Origin: Muribaculum sp.
Lineage (GTDB): Bacteria; Bacillota; Clostridia; Lachnospirales; Lachnospiraceae
Assembly (NCBI GenBank): GCA_023663735.1
Contig: JAMPGV010000004.1
Span: forward strand, 20,189-84,188
Direction: 5' to 3'
DNA length: 64,000 nucleotides
In this document: one piece after another, positions 55,172 to 63,771 of the stretch
How the letters are laid out: each line of letters starts with the position of its first letter
Position numbering within the stretch: the stretch's first letter is position 1
Made by a program: the position numbers and the translations under genes
The notes under the pieces: generated by a model
What the model saw: the letters and a program-made list of their open reading frames with translations, nothing else
Database searches by the model: none
What the model was told of the DNA's origin: nothing

Positions 55172-56761
55172 TCAGACCTCTTTCTCTCCGGCAGCTCCCT
55201 GACCGGCCGCTTTCCCTCCCAGAAATCCTGCCAATACCGCGGACAGATCCACTCCGGTGGACTCTTTCAAGCCGTCCGTCACCTGCACCACCGTACCCAT
55301 GACGTCCTTCATCAACTTAGCGGAATTGCCGTCTCCGTACATGGTGATCTTCTCCACATTGGAGAGCGGCGTGGCGGCATTCTTCACGACCTCAGGCAAG
55401 GCTTTGAAGTACATCTCCAGTACCGCAGCTTCGCCCATCTTGGTCATAGCCTCCGCTTTCTTCTCGATTCCCTCTGCCTCCGCCAGCGCCTTCGCCCGGA
55501 TGGCCTCGGCTTCCGCCACACCTTTCGCGCGGATACCCTGCGCCTCCTGCTCCATGGTAAACTTCTGCGCTTCCGCGGTGGCTCTCAAAGCTTCCGCTTC
55601 CTTCTCTTTCTCAAACTTCTCAGCCTCTGCATTCTTCTGGCGCTCAAAGAGCTGCGCCTCGGAATTTCTCTGGATCTCATAGAGCTGTGCGTCCGCTTTC
55701 TGCTGTCTTGCAAACTTCTCGGCTTCCGCTTTCTTCTTGATCTCTGCATCCAGCGCCTGTTCCATGACCTCGGCTTCCTTCCGCTTTAAGAGAATCTCCT
55801 TCTCCTGTCTGGCAATGTTTGCGTCCGCGGTGGCAATCTCGACGGATTTACGCTCAGACTCCTGCTGGATCTGGTACGCCGCGTCAGCGATAGCGCGCTT
55901 GGTGTCCGCCGCTTTCTGCAGCTCGGCCTGCGTGATCGCCAGCTCGTTTGCCTTCTGAGCGATCAGAGTGTCCGCATTGATCTTGGCCTCCTGCGCCTCT
56001 CTCTCCGCATTGACCTGCACGATGGATTTCTCTTTCTGCGCCCGCGCCTGCGCGTTTGCGATCTCCAGTTCGCTGGAAACCTGCGCGTCGTTGGCCTCCT
56101 TGCGGGCATTGGCCTGTGCCTTGGCGATCTCCTTCTCGCTCTCCGCTCTGGAGATGGCCGCATTTTTCTGGATCTTCACGATATTGTCCACACCCAGATT
56201 CTCGATGACGCCGTTGCCGTCCACAAAATTCTGCACGTTAAAGCTCACGATGTCCAGACCCATGGCCGCCAGATCCGGCTCCGCATTCTCCTTCACCAAC
56301 GTGGCAAACTTCTGGCGGTCGGAAACCATCTCTTCCAGCGCCATCTTGCCCACGATCTCACGCACATTGCCCTCCAGCACCTCTCTGGCCACATGAGCGA
56401 TGTACTCCGGTTTCTTGTTCAGGAAGTTCTGCGCCGCCAGCCGGAGCGTGTCCGCCTTATCGCTGATTTTGACATTCACCGTGGCGTCCACATTGATGTT
56501 AATGTAATCCGCTGTGGGTACCGCGTTGGACGTCTTGACGTCGATGGGGATCAGCTGCAGGTTCAGTTCGTCTTTCCTCTCCAGAAACGGAATCTTCACG
56601 CCCGCCTTACCGATGAGTACCTTCGGATTTTTGCGCAGACCAGAAATGATGATGGCCGTGTCCGGCGAAGCCTTTACATAACCGCTCATGATGATAATGA
56701 GCAGCAACAGCACAATGGCTGCAATGGGCAGTACGGTGATCGCTAATGATAAATCCGGCAT
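55172..56761 (-). CDS. Flotillin family (SPFH) membrane protein
   Basis: A 529-residue scaffold protein of lipid microdomains. An N-terminal hydrophobic helix (about 5-28) is followed by the SPFH/band 7 domain (about 35-205; PKVLIGKAGVKIPFLERKDE, INVDATVNVKISD, VLEGNVREIVGKMALEEM), then a long Glu/Ala/Lys-rich coiled coil (about 215-430; repeated AEAEKFEKEKEAEALR-type units), and a flotillin-like C-terminus with LPEVVKNAATPLSNVEKITM. The last residues are Gly/Ala-rich. GGAGG precedes the ATG at 56761. It follows malQ by 23 bases, probably in one transcript, without an obvious functional link. Confidence 0.94.
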   Translation of the reverse strand: MPDLSLAITVLPIAAIVLLLLIIIMSGYVKASPDTAIIISGLRKNPKVLIGKAGVKIPFLERKDELNLQLIPIDVKTSNAVPTADYININVDATVNVKISDKADTLRLAAQNFLNKKPEYIAHVAREVLEGNVREIVGKMALEEMVSDRQKFATLVKENAEPDLAAMGLDIVSFNVQNFVDGNGVIENLGVDNIVKIQKNAAISRAESEKEIAKAQANARKEANDAQVSSELEIANAQARAQKEKSIVQVNAEREAQEAKINADTLIAQKANELAITQAELQKAADTKRAIADAAYQIQQESERKSVEIATADANIARQEKEILLKRKEAEVMEQALDAEIKKKAEAEKFARQQKADAQLYEIQRNSEAQLFERQKNAEAEKFEKEKEAEALRATAEAQKFTMEQEAQGIRAKGVAEAEAIRAKALAEAEGIEKKAEAMTKMGEAAVLEMYFKALPEVVKNAATPLSNVEKITMYGDGNSAKLMKDVMGTVVQVTDGLKESTGVDLSAVLAGFLGGKAAGQGAAGEKEV

Positions 56762-56784
56762 AGTTGTCCTCCTTCTTGTGTGTC

Positions 56785-58269
56785 TCAGCCAATTCTTCCA
56801 TATAGTTTCGTCATTTTGTAAATCCGTTTGGCCAGCTTGTGGGACAGGGCGTTTTGGTCCATACGCCATTTCCAGTTGTCCCCCAGCGTGGACGGAATGT
56901 TCATCCGCGCCCGGTTATCCAGCTCCAGCCAATCCTGCATGGGGATGATGACCGTGTCCGCCACGCTCGCCATGCCCGCCCGGATCATCTCCCTGCAAAG
57001 CTGCTTTTCTTTTTTACAGTGCAGATACTTCTGGGCGAACCGAAGATCTTTCTCCGGCATCTGGAGCAAAAATCCCACCGTGGTATCGTTGTCGTGGGTT
57101 CCCGTATACACGACGCAGTTTCTGTCGTAGCGGTAGGGCAGATACTCGCTCTCTCCTCCGGCTTCAAAGGCAAACTGCAGGATTTTCATATTGGGAAATC
57201 CGGTCTTCTTCACCAGCTTTCTCACGCTGTCCGTCATAAAGCCCAAATCCTCCGCGATCACCCGCTTCCTGCCCAGCGATTTCTTCAAAACGGCAAACAG
57301 GTCGTAGCCCGGCCCTTTGACCCACCGGCCTCCCTCCGCCGTGGAATCGCCGTAAGGCACCGCCCAGTATTCGTCAAATCCTCGGAAATGATCGATCCGC
57401 ACCACGTCATAAAGCTTGTAGCAGTAGGCAAAGCGCCGCATCCACCACGCATACCCGGTCTTTTTGTGGTACTCCCAGTCATAGAGCGGATTCCCCCAAA
57501 GCTGCCCGGTCTCGGAGAAATAGTCCGGCGGACATCCCGCCACGGCTGTGGGATACCCCTTTTCATCCATCTGGAACAGCCTCGGATTCGCCCAGGTATC
57601 GGCGCTGTCAAAGGCCACATAGATGGGAATGTCCCCCACGATCTCAATGCCCCGCTCGTTGGCATACCGCTTTAACGCACTCCATTGTGTGAAAAAAAGA
57701 TATTGCTGGAACTGGTAAAACCGGATCTCCTCCTTCAGCTCCTTGCGGTATTTGGCCAGAGCGGACTTCTTCCGCAGACGGATATCCTCGTCCCACTCCA
57801 TAAAACAGAGTCCGCCATAGGAATTTTTTACCGCCATATAGAGCGCGTAATCTTCCAGCCAGTCCGCATTTTCCTCCACGAACGCGCGATACTGCGCCGT
57901 CTTTTTCACCTTTTCAAATCCCCGTCCGAAGGCCTTGCGCAGTACTGCAAAACGGGCAAAATAAAGCTTCTCGTAATCCACGGAATGCGCATCTTTCCCA
58001 AAGTCGCAGGCGTCGCACTCCTCTCTTTCCAGATACCCTTCGCGGATCAGCAGTTCCAGATCAATAAAATACGGATTGCCCGCAAATGTGGAGAAAGACT
58101 GATAGGGAGAATCTCCGTACCCCGTCGCGCCCAGCGGAAGAATCTGCCAGAGCGTCTGTCCCGCCTCCTGCAGAAAGTCCACAAAGCGGTAACTCGCCTC
58201 TCCAAACGTACCGATTCCATACGGGGAGGGAATGCTGGATATGGGCATCAAAATTCCCTGTTGTCTCAT
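56785..58269 (-). CDS. malQ: 4-alpha-glucanotransferase (amylomaltase, GH77)
   Basis: Transfers glucan chains between maltodextrins. 494 residues. GILMPISSIPSPYGIGTFG at the N-terminus, GDIPIYVAFDSADTW, VAGCPPDYFSETGQLWGNP, VRIDHFRGFDEYW (catalytic Asp), VIAEDLGFMT (catalytic Glu) and VYTGTHDNDT (transition-state Asp) are all intact. The ATG at 58269 follows GGAGGTTCGT. The PPi-PFK gene lies upstream, giving a small starch/maltodextrin to glycolysis neighbourhood. Confidence 0.97.
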   Translation of the reverse strand: MRQQGILMPISSIPSPYGIGTFGEASYRFVDFLQEAGQTLWQILPLGATGYGDSPYQSFSTFAGNPYFIDLELLIREGYLEREECDACDFGKDAHSVDYEKLYFARFAVLRKAFGRGFEKVKKTAQYRAFVEENADWLEDYALYMAVKNSYGGLCFMEWDEDIRLRKKSALAKYRKELKEEIRFYQFQQYLFFTQWSALKRYANERGIEIVGDIPIYVAFDSADTWANPRLFQMDEKGYPTAVAGCPPDYFSETGQLWGNPLYDWEYHKKTGYAWWMRRFAYCYKLYDVVRIDHFRGFDEYWAVPYGDSTAEGGRWVKGPGYDLFAVLKKSLGRKRVIAEDLGFMTDSVRKLVKKTGFPNMKILQFAFEAGGESEYLPYRYDRNCVVYTGTHDNDTTVGFLLQMPEKDLRFAQKYLHCKKEKQLCREMIRAGMASVADTVIIPMQDWLELDNRARMNIPSTLGDNWKWRMDQNALSHKLAKRIYKMTKLYGRIG

Positions 58270-58437
58270 ACGAACCTCCATGATTCCGCTCTGCGGAATC
58301 TCAAATCCACAGGATCTCTCCTGTTTTCCTGCATAAAACATCGTGACAAGATGCGCACATCCCATGAACGCTCCACAGGCTGTGCGCATTGTCCCGCCAC
58401 GCGCATACCAGGCAGCACAGCCGCCCCGGCATGTCGC

Positions 58438-59679
58438 TTACTGTTCGTTCAGCACCAGATGCTGGGGCAGTCCGTTTACCATAAACGGCTGGTAATCCCC
58501 CTGAATCAACGGCTCGATATAATTGATGAACTCTTCCGTCACATTGTTCCCTTCCTTGTTAATCCAAGAACGGGGAACCAGTTTCTCATTGTTGGCGATT
58601 CTGTGTACGTCATAGATCCCTGCCGCACTCATGTACGGGTCGTCGGACACACGGTCGATGACCACCATCTTGCCGGTATCACCCTCGTCCGCCGCTTTCA
58701 CGGCAGCGCCGCCTACCATAAAGGCCTCGTCCACATCCACGCGGGAAGCCATGTGGGAAGCGCTTCTCTGCAGCGTGGAGAACTCGATACTGCGGGTCTT
58801 GCAGCCGATCTCGGCTCCCAGATACCCCGCCAGATAAGCCGCCGTCCCCTGCAGCTGCTTATGTCCGAACGCATCCACATAGTCCGCGCCGCCGGACAGC
58901 TCGCAGACATATCTGCCGTCGGCAAGCTTGATACCCTCCGATACGGCGATCACAAGGGATTTCTTCTTTTTCAGAAGCTCCTTGGTCTTCTTTAAGAACT
59001 TGTCAATATCGAACGAAACCTCGGGCAGGTAAATCAGATCCGGCCCGTCGCACTCCTCGGTTCTGGCAAGCGCTGCGGCACCCGTCAGCCAGCCTGCGTT
59101 TCTTCCCATGATCTCGATCACGGTGATCATCTCGTTATTGTAGGTCAGTCCCAGCGCGTCGCGGATCACTTCCTTGGTGGAAGCGGCGATATACTTGGCC
59201 GCGCTTCCGAAACCGGGCGTGTGGTCCGTCAGAGCCAGATCATTGTCAATGGTCTTGGGTACGCCTAAGAATTTCTGCGTATGTCCCTTGATGATCGCAT
59301 AGTCGGACAGTTTCTTGATGGTATCCATGGAATCATTGCCGCCGATGTAAACAAACGCCTCGATCTCCAGCTTGTCCAGAATCTGGAAAATTTTCTCATA
59401 AATCTCCAGATTCTCATGGATCTCCGGCAGTTTGAAGCGGCAGGAACCCAAGAAAGCCGAGGGCGTCCTCTTCAAAAGCTCGATGTCCATATCACTGTGA
59501 ATCTGGGTGGACAGATCCACATACTGCTCGTCCAGAAATCCCTGAATGCCGTGCAGCATTCCGTATACCGTGTGGAATCCTCTCTCCCTCGCGGTCTTAT
59601 ACACGCCCGCAAGGCTGGAATTGATTACGGAAGTGGGTCCTCCCGACTGTCCTACAATAATATTGCGTTTCTTCTCCAT
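58438..59679 (-). CDS. pfp: Pyrophosphate-dependent 6-phosphofructokinase
   Basis: Phosphorylates fructose 6-phosphate with PPi, reversibly. In the 413-residue protein GQSGGPTSVINSSLAG, YIGGNDSMDT, VPKTIDNDL, GRNAGWLTGA and PEVSFDIDKF are present. PKTIDNDL (Lys where ATP-PFK has Gly) indicates PPi use, and the length is that of the clostridial PPi group. GGAGGAGAA precedes the ATG. It has its own promoter. Confidence 0.94.
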   Translation of the reverse strand: MEKKRNIIVGQSGGPTSVINSSLAGVYKTARERGFHTVYGMLHGIQGFLDEQYVDLSTQIHSDMDIELLKRTPSAFLGSCRFKLPEIHENLEIYEKIFQILDKLEIEAFVYIGGNDSMDTIKKLSDYAIIKGHTQKFLGVPKTIDNDLALTDHTPGFGSAAKYIAASTKEVIRDALGLTYNNEMITVIEIMGRNAGWLTGAAALARTEECDGPDLIYLPEVSFDIDKFLKKTKELLKKKKSLVIAVSEGIKLADGRYVCELSGGADYVDAFGHKQLQGTAAYLAGYLGAEIGCKTRSIEFSTLQRSASHMASRVDVDEAFMVGGAAVKAADEGDTGKMVVIDRVSDDPYMSAAGIYDVHRIANNEKLVPRSWINKEGNNVTEEFINYIEPLIQGDYQPFMVNGLPQHLVLNEQ

Positions 59680-59733
59680 TTCTCCTCCCATTCCGCCGCC
59701 CAAGCGGCACTGTTATAGAATCATTTACCTAGA

Positions 59734-59761
59734 ATTATACCAAAAAAATTCCAAAATACAA
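59734..59761 (-). promoter_or_regulatory. Promoter of the PPi-PFK gene
   Basis: Minus-strand TTGTAT (59756-59761), 16 bases, TATAAT (59734-59739), about 55 bases before the ATG. Confidence 0.6.
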
Positions 59762-59837
59762 TACAAAGTTGCGGTATTTCGCCCCGGCCGCAGCCTTCCC
59801 GCCCCCAACGCGGACGTCCGGCTCCCTAAACGCCCGC

Positions 59838-60788
59838 TCACACGCCCGAAGTCTGCACCAGATACACAAAATATCCCAGATACCCGGCAAGCATCACCGC
59901 GCCTCCCGCGCGCCCCAGTTTCTTCTTCGGCGCGGCGCAGAGTAGAAGCAGTACCACCGCCGCCACGGCCACAATACTGTCAACCATAAAGTTGGCGCTG
60001 TAGGGAACCGGGGTGATTAACGCCGTGGTACCCACCACGAACAAAATATTGAAGATATTGCTGCCCACAATATTGCCCACGGCAATGTCGGACTTGCCCT
60101 TCACCGCCGCCGTACAGCTCGTCACAAGCTCCGGCAGGGACGTGCCTAACGCCACGATCGTAAGCCCCACCAGACGCTCGCTCATACCGAATCCCGTGGC
60201 GATGGCCGTGGCCGCATCCACGGAAATGTCGCTTCCCAGCACGATCATGCCGACTCCCACAAACACCATGAGAATCATTTTCCACACCGGTTGTTTCTTC
60301 TCCGGCGCCTCCTCCAAAGCCTCATCCTTGTCATGCTTGGCCACCCACAACAGATAGAGCAGGTACGCGATCATCAGAACCCAGAGCAGGATTCCCTCTC
60401 CTCTGCCGATTTGATGATCGAACAGCCCCAGAACGGCCAACAGCACCGTGATGCCTATAGTAAACGGAATTTCGTAACAAAGCGTATTTTTCTTTACCGC
60501 CACCGCGCGGATCACGGACGTGAGTCCCAAAATAACCAGCACGTTCAAAATATTGCTGCCCACCACGTTTCCAATGGTGATATCCGCGCTCTCTTTCACC
60601 GCCGCCGAGATGCTCACCGCCGCCTCCGGCAGCGAAGTACCCATGGCTACAATCGTCAGCCCGATTACGATCTGGGGAATGCCGAATTTGTCCGCAATCC
60701 CGGACGCTCCCTCCACAAACCAGTCGGCTCCTTTGATCAAAAGGACGAATCCCGCCACCAACAGCACAAATTGCAGTACCAGTTCCAT
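59838..60788 (-). CDS. Calcium/sodium antiporter (CaCA family, YrbG type)
   Basis: A 316-residue cation exchanger with about ten TM helices in two inverted repeats. The alpha-repeat motifs are intact: GLTIVAMGTSLPEAAVS with GNVVGSNILNVL in the first half, and GLTIVALGTSLPELVTS with GNIVGSNIFNIL in the second. It should exchange Ca2+ (or Mn2+) for Na+ or H+ across the membrane. The linker between the halves (about 150-165) is charged. The leader holds a yybP-ykoY-like structure, which hints at control by, and perhaps transport of, manganese. Confidence 0.95.
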   Translation of the reverse strand: MELVLQFVLLVAGFVLLIKGADWFVEGASGIADKFGIPQIVIGLTIVAMGTSLPEAAVSISAAVKESADITIGNVVGSNILNVLVILGLTSVIRAVAVKKNTLCYEIPFTIGITVLLAVLGLFDHQIGRGEGILLWVLMIAYLLYLLWVAKHDKDEALEEAPEKKQPVWKMILMVFVGVGMIVLGSDISVDAATAIATGFGMSERLVGLTIVALGTSLPELVTSCTAAVKGKSDIAVGNIVGSNIFNILFVVGTTALITPVPYSANFMVDSIVAVAAVVLLLLCAAPKKKLGRAGGAVMLAGYLGYFVYLVQTSGV

Positions 60789-60865
60789 TTTACCCTCCGT
60801 TCCGCCGCCTCCGCGGCATTCCCAATCTTGACCTGCTTTTGATAAAAAATGCAATCAGAAGGTGC

Positions 60866-60902
60866 AAAAAAAGACCTCCAGCACCTCCGTGCTAAAAGTC
60901 TT
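60866..60902 (-). terminator. Terminator of the antiporter leader
   Basis: On the minus strand AAGAC (60902-60898) pairs with GTCTT (60875-60871), with AGCAC/GTGCT inside, followed by seven T residues. Its first strand overlaps the conserved CAAGAC end of the aptamer, so aptamer and terminator exclude each other. Confidence 0.85.
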
Positions 60903-61037
60903 GTCCTCTCATCGCATCAATCCCTGCCGATCATTTCTGGCAATGATGAAAGCGTGCAACCACGGCGCAGCCCGCCCTTCACGGGGGACGAGACGCCGGG
61001 GTATGTTGATTGCACAGTTCCAACTACTCCCTTTTAA
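60891..61037 (-). promoter_or_regulatory. yybP-ykoY-like (manganese) riboswitch
   Basis: On the minus strand the leader has, in order, AAAAGGGAGTAG (61035-61024), a small TTG/CAA stem, ACATAC (61006-61001), a hairpin ACCCCGGCG/CGCCGTGGT, and CAAGACTTTTA (60904-60893), whose last part pairs with the first (TAAAAG/CTTTTA). These match the GGGGAGUAG, ACAUAC and CAAGACCUUU landmarks of the yybP-ykoY class. An added helix before CAAGAC makes it longer than the B. subtilis example. The overlap with the terminator predicts an ON switch. Confidence 0.7.
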
Positions 61038-61045
61038 CTGGCCTT

Positions 61046-61074
61046 AGCGTAGCATTTTTTGCGGGGCTTGTCAA
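61046..61074 (-). promoter_or_regulatory. Promoter of the antiporter gene and its riboswitch
   Basis: Minus-strand TTGACA (61069-61074), 17 bases, TACGCT (61046-61051), placed just before the aptamer. Confidence 0.7.
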
Positions 61075-61113
61075 GAATTTTCTGCCGTGCCGGGACATTT
61101 TGCCGAGACATTT

Positions 61114-62763
61114 TCACAACACATGCCGAAACGGCCGGATCAGCACCCGCAGGACGCCGTAGACAATCTTCTTCCCCATCCCCTGCTCCACGGGTACAAA
61201 CGCAATGCCTTCCGTCTCCGTCCCGTCCGGGCAGACATGGCGGCTCCCCTCCTGCAGCGTCCGCGCCTGTTCCCTGAGCCGGGCGTTCAGCTCCGTACTG
61301 TCGATCACTAACATCATCTCCGTGTCCAGATAAATGCTGCGCATGTCCAGATTGCAGGAGCCTACCATGCTGATATGATCCCCCGCCAGAACGGTCTTGG
61401 TGTGAAGCGCCTGATCTCCCAGATATTCATAGACATGCATCCCCGTCCCCAGAATCCGCTCTTTCTGATTGAGGTAATCGGTGCAGCCGAAAGGATTCGT
61501 GCCGCTCTCCACCGCGTTGGTGACTACCTCCACCCCCGCGCCGCCCTCGATCAGGCCGGTCAGACCGCTGTACATCTCCTCGCTGCAGATGATATAAGGA
61601 GTCTGGATCAAAATGTCCTCCGCCTGCTTCATCTGCCCCAACATCCGGCTCCACAGAAGCGGTTCTTTATTCTCAGGCTCCATAGGATTCGTCCACAGTT
61701 CCACGCTCCGAGCCTCGATGGCCGTCTGTTCCAGTTCCGGCTTCCAGCATGTCTCCCAGACCGTCCGCCCCGCCTGCGCTTCCTGCCATCCGGTCTCCTC
61801 TTCCGCCGTCTGTCCCGCCTGCACTTCCTGTCGTCCGGTCTCCTCTTCCGCCGTCTGCACCTGCGCTGCAGCCGTCTCGGCGCAAGCCTCCGGATATTTG
61901 TCCCTGACCCGCTCATAATGCGCCGCCAGATATCCTCCCTGATACGTCTTTTGGCCAAAGGGCTTGCAACAGCTCAGATTCCAGACCTGCTCAAAATAAT
62001 CCGCCAGCTGCCGATAAGAGTTCCCCTCCCCAGGAACCGTCCCATACACCACAAGATCCCGGTCTTCATTATAGGAATCCGCATAATTCCCCAAAAACAA
62101 ATCATCCGTATTCCTTCCACCGAGCAGATATGCCACATCGTCCGCCATCAGATATTTGTCATGCATCCGGTAATTCGCTTTCCACGGCGTCAGCAGATCT
62201 ACCGGATTATACAGTTTTACCTGCACATGTTCATGCGCCGCCAGCTCTTGAAAATGCATACTGTCTTCCAGATACAACATCCCGTTGATCCCGTCCACAA
62301 GGATCTGCACCTCCACGCCCCGGTCGGCGGCGTGGTAAAGGGCGGCCATGATATCCTGCCCGCTGTTATCGTCACGGAAATCAAACGTGGCCAACACCAG
62401 ACGCTCCTGCGCCGTCTCGATCAGACGGAGCCTCCACAACAGGGCGCTCCCATTGTCGTCGATGCTCAACACCCGCTCCCGGCACGCCCCGCCATCCAAA
62501 TCTTGATTTACTCCGGCGGCATCCCGGCCCACTCCATCGGAATCTGCGTTTACTCCGCTGGGAACCTCCCCGCCGGACTTGTGATAAAGCGGGGGAATTG
62601 TCAGGCAGAAAATCAGATACAGAAGCCACAGACCCAGCAGTTTTGCCGCGCATCCTGCCGCTTTTCCGGCGATGGTCCATTTGTTCTTTCTGCTGACGTC
62701 TGCCGGATTCCCGATTCGATTTTCTCTTTGCGTTTTAATTGGATTGCCTGTGTGATTGCCCAA
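61114..62763 (-). CDS. Phospholipase D family protein (cardiolipin synthase-like)
   Basis: A 549-residue membrane-anchored protein with two HKD motifs: MHDKYLMADD (HxK...D, about residue 200) followed by GGRNTDD, and LHTKTVLAGDH (about 455) followed by GSCNLDMRS. One TM helix lies near residues 35-57. Family members make cardiolipin or hydrolyse phosphodiesters; the reaction here is not certain. The only good start is a TTG at 62763 with GGGGGAG five bases upstream; the first in-frame ATG is more than 100 codons later, after the TM segment. A linker near residues 300-345 has two tandem copies of a 16-residue Gln/Glu/Ala unit. It follows trmO by 17 bases. Confidence 0.9.
   Translation of the reverse strand: MGNHTGNPIKTQRENRIGNPADVSRKNKWTIAGKAAGCAAKLLGLWLLYLIFCLTIPPLYHKSGGEVPSGVNADSDGVGRDAAGVNQDLDGGACRERVLSIDDNGSALLWRLRLIETAQERLVLATFDFRDDNSGQDIMAALYHAADRGVEVQILVDGINGMLYLEDSMHFQELAAHEHVQVKLYNPVDLLTPWKANYRMHDKYLMADDVAYLLGGRNTDDLFLGNYADSYNEDRDLVVYGTVPGEGNSYRQLADYFEQVWNLSCCKPFGQKTYQGGYLAAHYERVRDKYPEACAETAAAQVQTAEEETGRQEVQAGQTAEEETGWQEAQAGRTVWETCWKPELEQTAIEARSVELWTNPMEPENKEPLLWSRMLGQMKQAEDILIQTPYIICSEEMYSGLTGLIEGGAGVEVVTNAVESGTNPFGCTDYLNQKERILGTGMHVYEYLGDQALHTKTVLAGDHISMVGSCNLDMRSIYLDTEMMLVIDSTELNARLREQARTLQEGSRHVCPDGTETEGIAFVPVEQGMGKKIVYGVLRVLIRPFRHVL
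61772..61868. repeat. 48-bp in-frame tandem repeat in the phospholipase D gene
   Basis: Two copies of about 48 bp that share TCCGGTCTCCTCTTCCGCCG encode the repeated protein unit around QTAEEETG. The number of copies could vary by slippage without breaking the frame. Confidence 0.75.
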
Positions 62764-62780
62764 TGTCTCTCCCCCGCCGT

Positions 62781-63506
62781 TTATTTGACTTTCTCCCAGT
62801 CCCGTCCCTGCATGGCGACCACATCGCAGACCGTCAGGACGCCGTCTTCCACCGTAAAGCGGATGTCGAATCCCGCAAACTCCATGCCGTAAACGTAATC
62901 CGGCTTCTTATGGTAGGCGGCTCTGGGATCCAGCCGCAAGACCTGCACTGCGGCGTCCCGCCTCTCCTTGGGCAGTCTGTTCAGCAGTTCTTCCGGGAAA
63001 ACCACCTCCACCGCATCCGCCCTGTGCGCCTGTCCGAAGCCGCCCTCCGCCTCCGGATGCGCGTCCGCATAGGGCAGATAGGGCTTAATGTCATAGATGG
63101 GCGTCCCGTCCATCAGATCCGCCCCCGATACGACCAGCTTCGGCGCATCCGCACCCTCCCACAGCACCCGCTCCAGCCGGACGCAGGAAAGCCCGATGGA
63201 ATTGGGACGAAAAGGCGAACGGGTGGCGAACACGCCCCGCTTTTCCCGCCCGCCCAGCCGGGGCGGACAGACGGTGGCGGCCCAGTTCTCCCTTCTCGCC
63301 CGGGAAAACTCCCACAAGAGCCACAGATGCGAAAATTCCTCAATCCCCAAGAACGCTTCTGGCCGCCTGTAGGCAGGTTCCAGCACAATCTCTCCCCGCA
63401 GTCCGGGCGCAAGCCCGCTCTGTCTGGGAATCCCAAATTTATCGGGAAATTCCGTATGAATCCGCGCAATCACGCACAGCGTCCTCTCCCCGCTAGATAT
63501 CTCCAT
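62781..63506 (-). CDS. trmO: tRNA (t6A37-N6)-methyltransferase TrmO
   Basis: Adds a methyl group to N6 of t6A37 in tRNA-Thr (GGU) in E. coli, using SAM. In the 241-residue protein CVIARIHTEFPDKFGIPRQ, VLEPAYRRPEAFLGIEEFSH, the signature TRSPFRPNSIGLSCVRL, and IKPYLPYADAHPEAEGG are typical; the C-terminal extension matches the longer bacterial form. The ATG at 63506 has GGAGG 11 bases upstream. The neighbouring gene on its 5' side is tRNA-Thr(GGT), the known substrate type, a notable but perhaps accidental pairing. Confidence 0.93.
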   Translation of the reverse strand: MEISSGERTLCVIARIHTEFPDKFGIPRQSGLAPGLRGEIVLEPAYRRPEAFLGIEEFSHLWLLWEFSRARRENWAATVCPPRLGGREKRGVFATRSPFRPNSIGLSCVRLERVLWEGADAPKLVVSGADLMDGTPIYDIKPYLPYADAHPEAEGGFGQAHRADAVEVVFPEELLNRLPKERRDAAVQVLRLDPRAAYHKKPDYVYGMEFAGFDIRFTVEDGVLTVCDVVAMQGRDWEKVK

Positions 63507-63550
63507 ATCCCGGCGTTCCTCCATCCTCTTCGCAAACCCTTGAAAACCAC

Positions 63551-63583
63551 GAAAAAACCGAATCCCGCTCTCACGGGATTCGG
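63551..63583 (-). terminator. Terminator of tRNA-Thr
   Basis: CCGAATCCCG (63558-63567) pairs perfectly with CGGGATTCGG (63574-63583); on the minus strand six T residues follow (63552-63557). Confidence 0.9.
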
Positions 63584-63593
63584 CCTTGTAAAG

Positions 63594-63666
63594 AGCTGCT
63601 GACCGGAATCGAACCGGTGACCTCCACATTACCAATGTGACGCTCTACCGACTGAGCCACAGCAGC
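63594..63666 (-). tRNA. tRNA-Thr (anticodon GGT)
   Basis: A 73-nt cloverleaf on the minus strand: acceptor GCTGCTG/CAGCAGC, D arm GGCTCAGTCGGTAGAGC, anticodon stem CACAT/ATGTG with loop TGGTA carrying GGT, T arm CCGGTTCGATTCCGG, discriminator T. CCA is not encoded. Confidence 0.95.
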
Positions 63667-63700
63667 ACTTCAGGGGATGCTTTCGCAATCACCGTGTTTC

Positions 63701-63729
63701 ATTATAGCAAATGCCCCCCTGCTTGTCAA
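63701..63729 (-). promoter_or_regulatory. Consensus promoter of tRNA-Thr
   Basis: Minus-strand TTGACA (63724-63729), exact 17-base spacer, TATAAT (63701-63706), 35 bases before the tRNA. Confidence 0.9.
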
Positions 63730-63771
63730 CCATAATTTTGAGGCTCCGAATGCCCCCTCGAATGCCATCCG

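Noticed and set aside
55005-55202. Plus-strand ORF in the gap before the flotillin 3' end
   Set aside because: No Shine-Dalgarno, no promoter, overlap with the flotillin gene, and no recognisable features.
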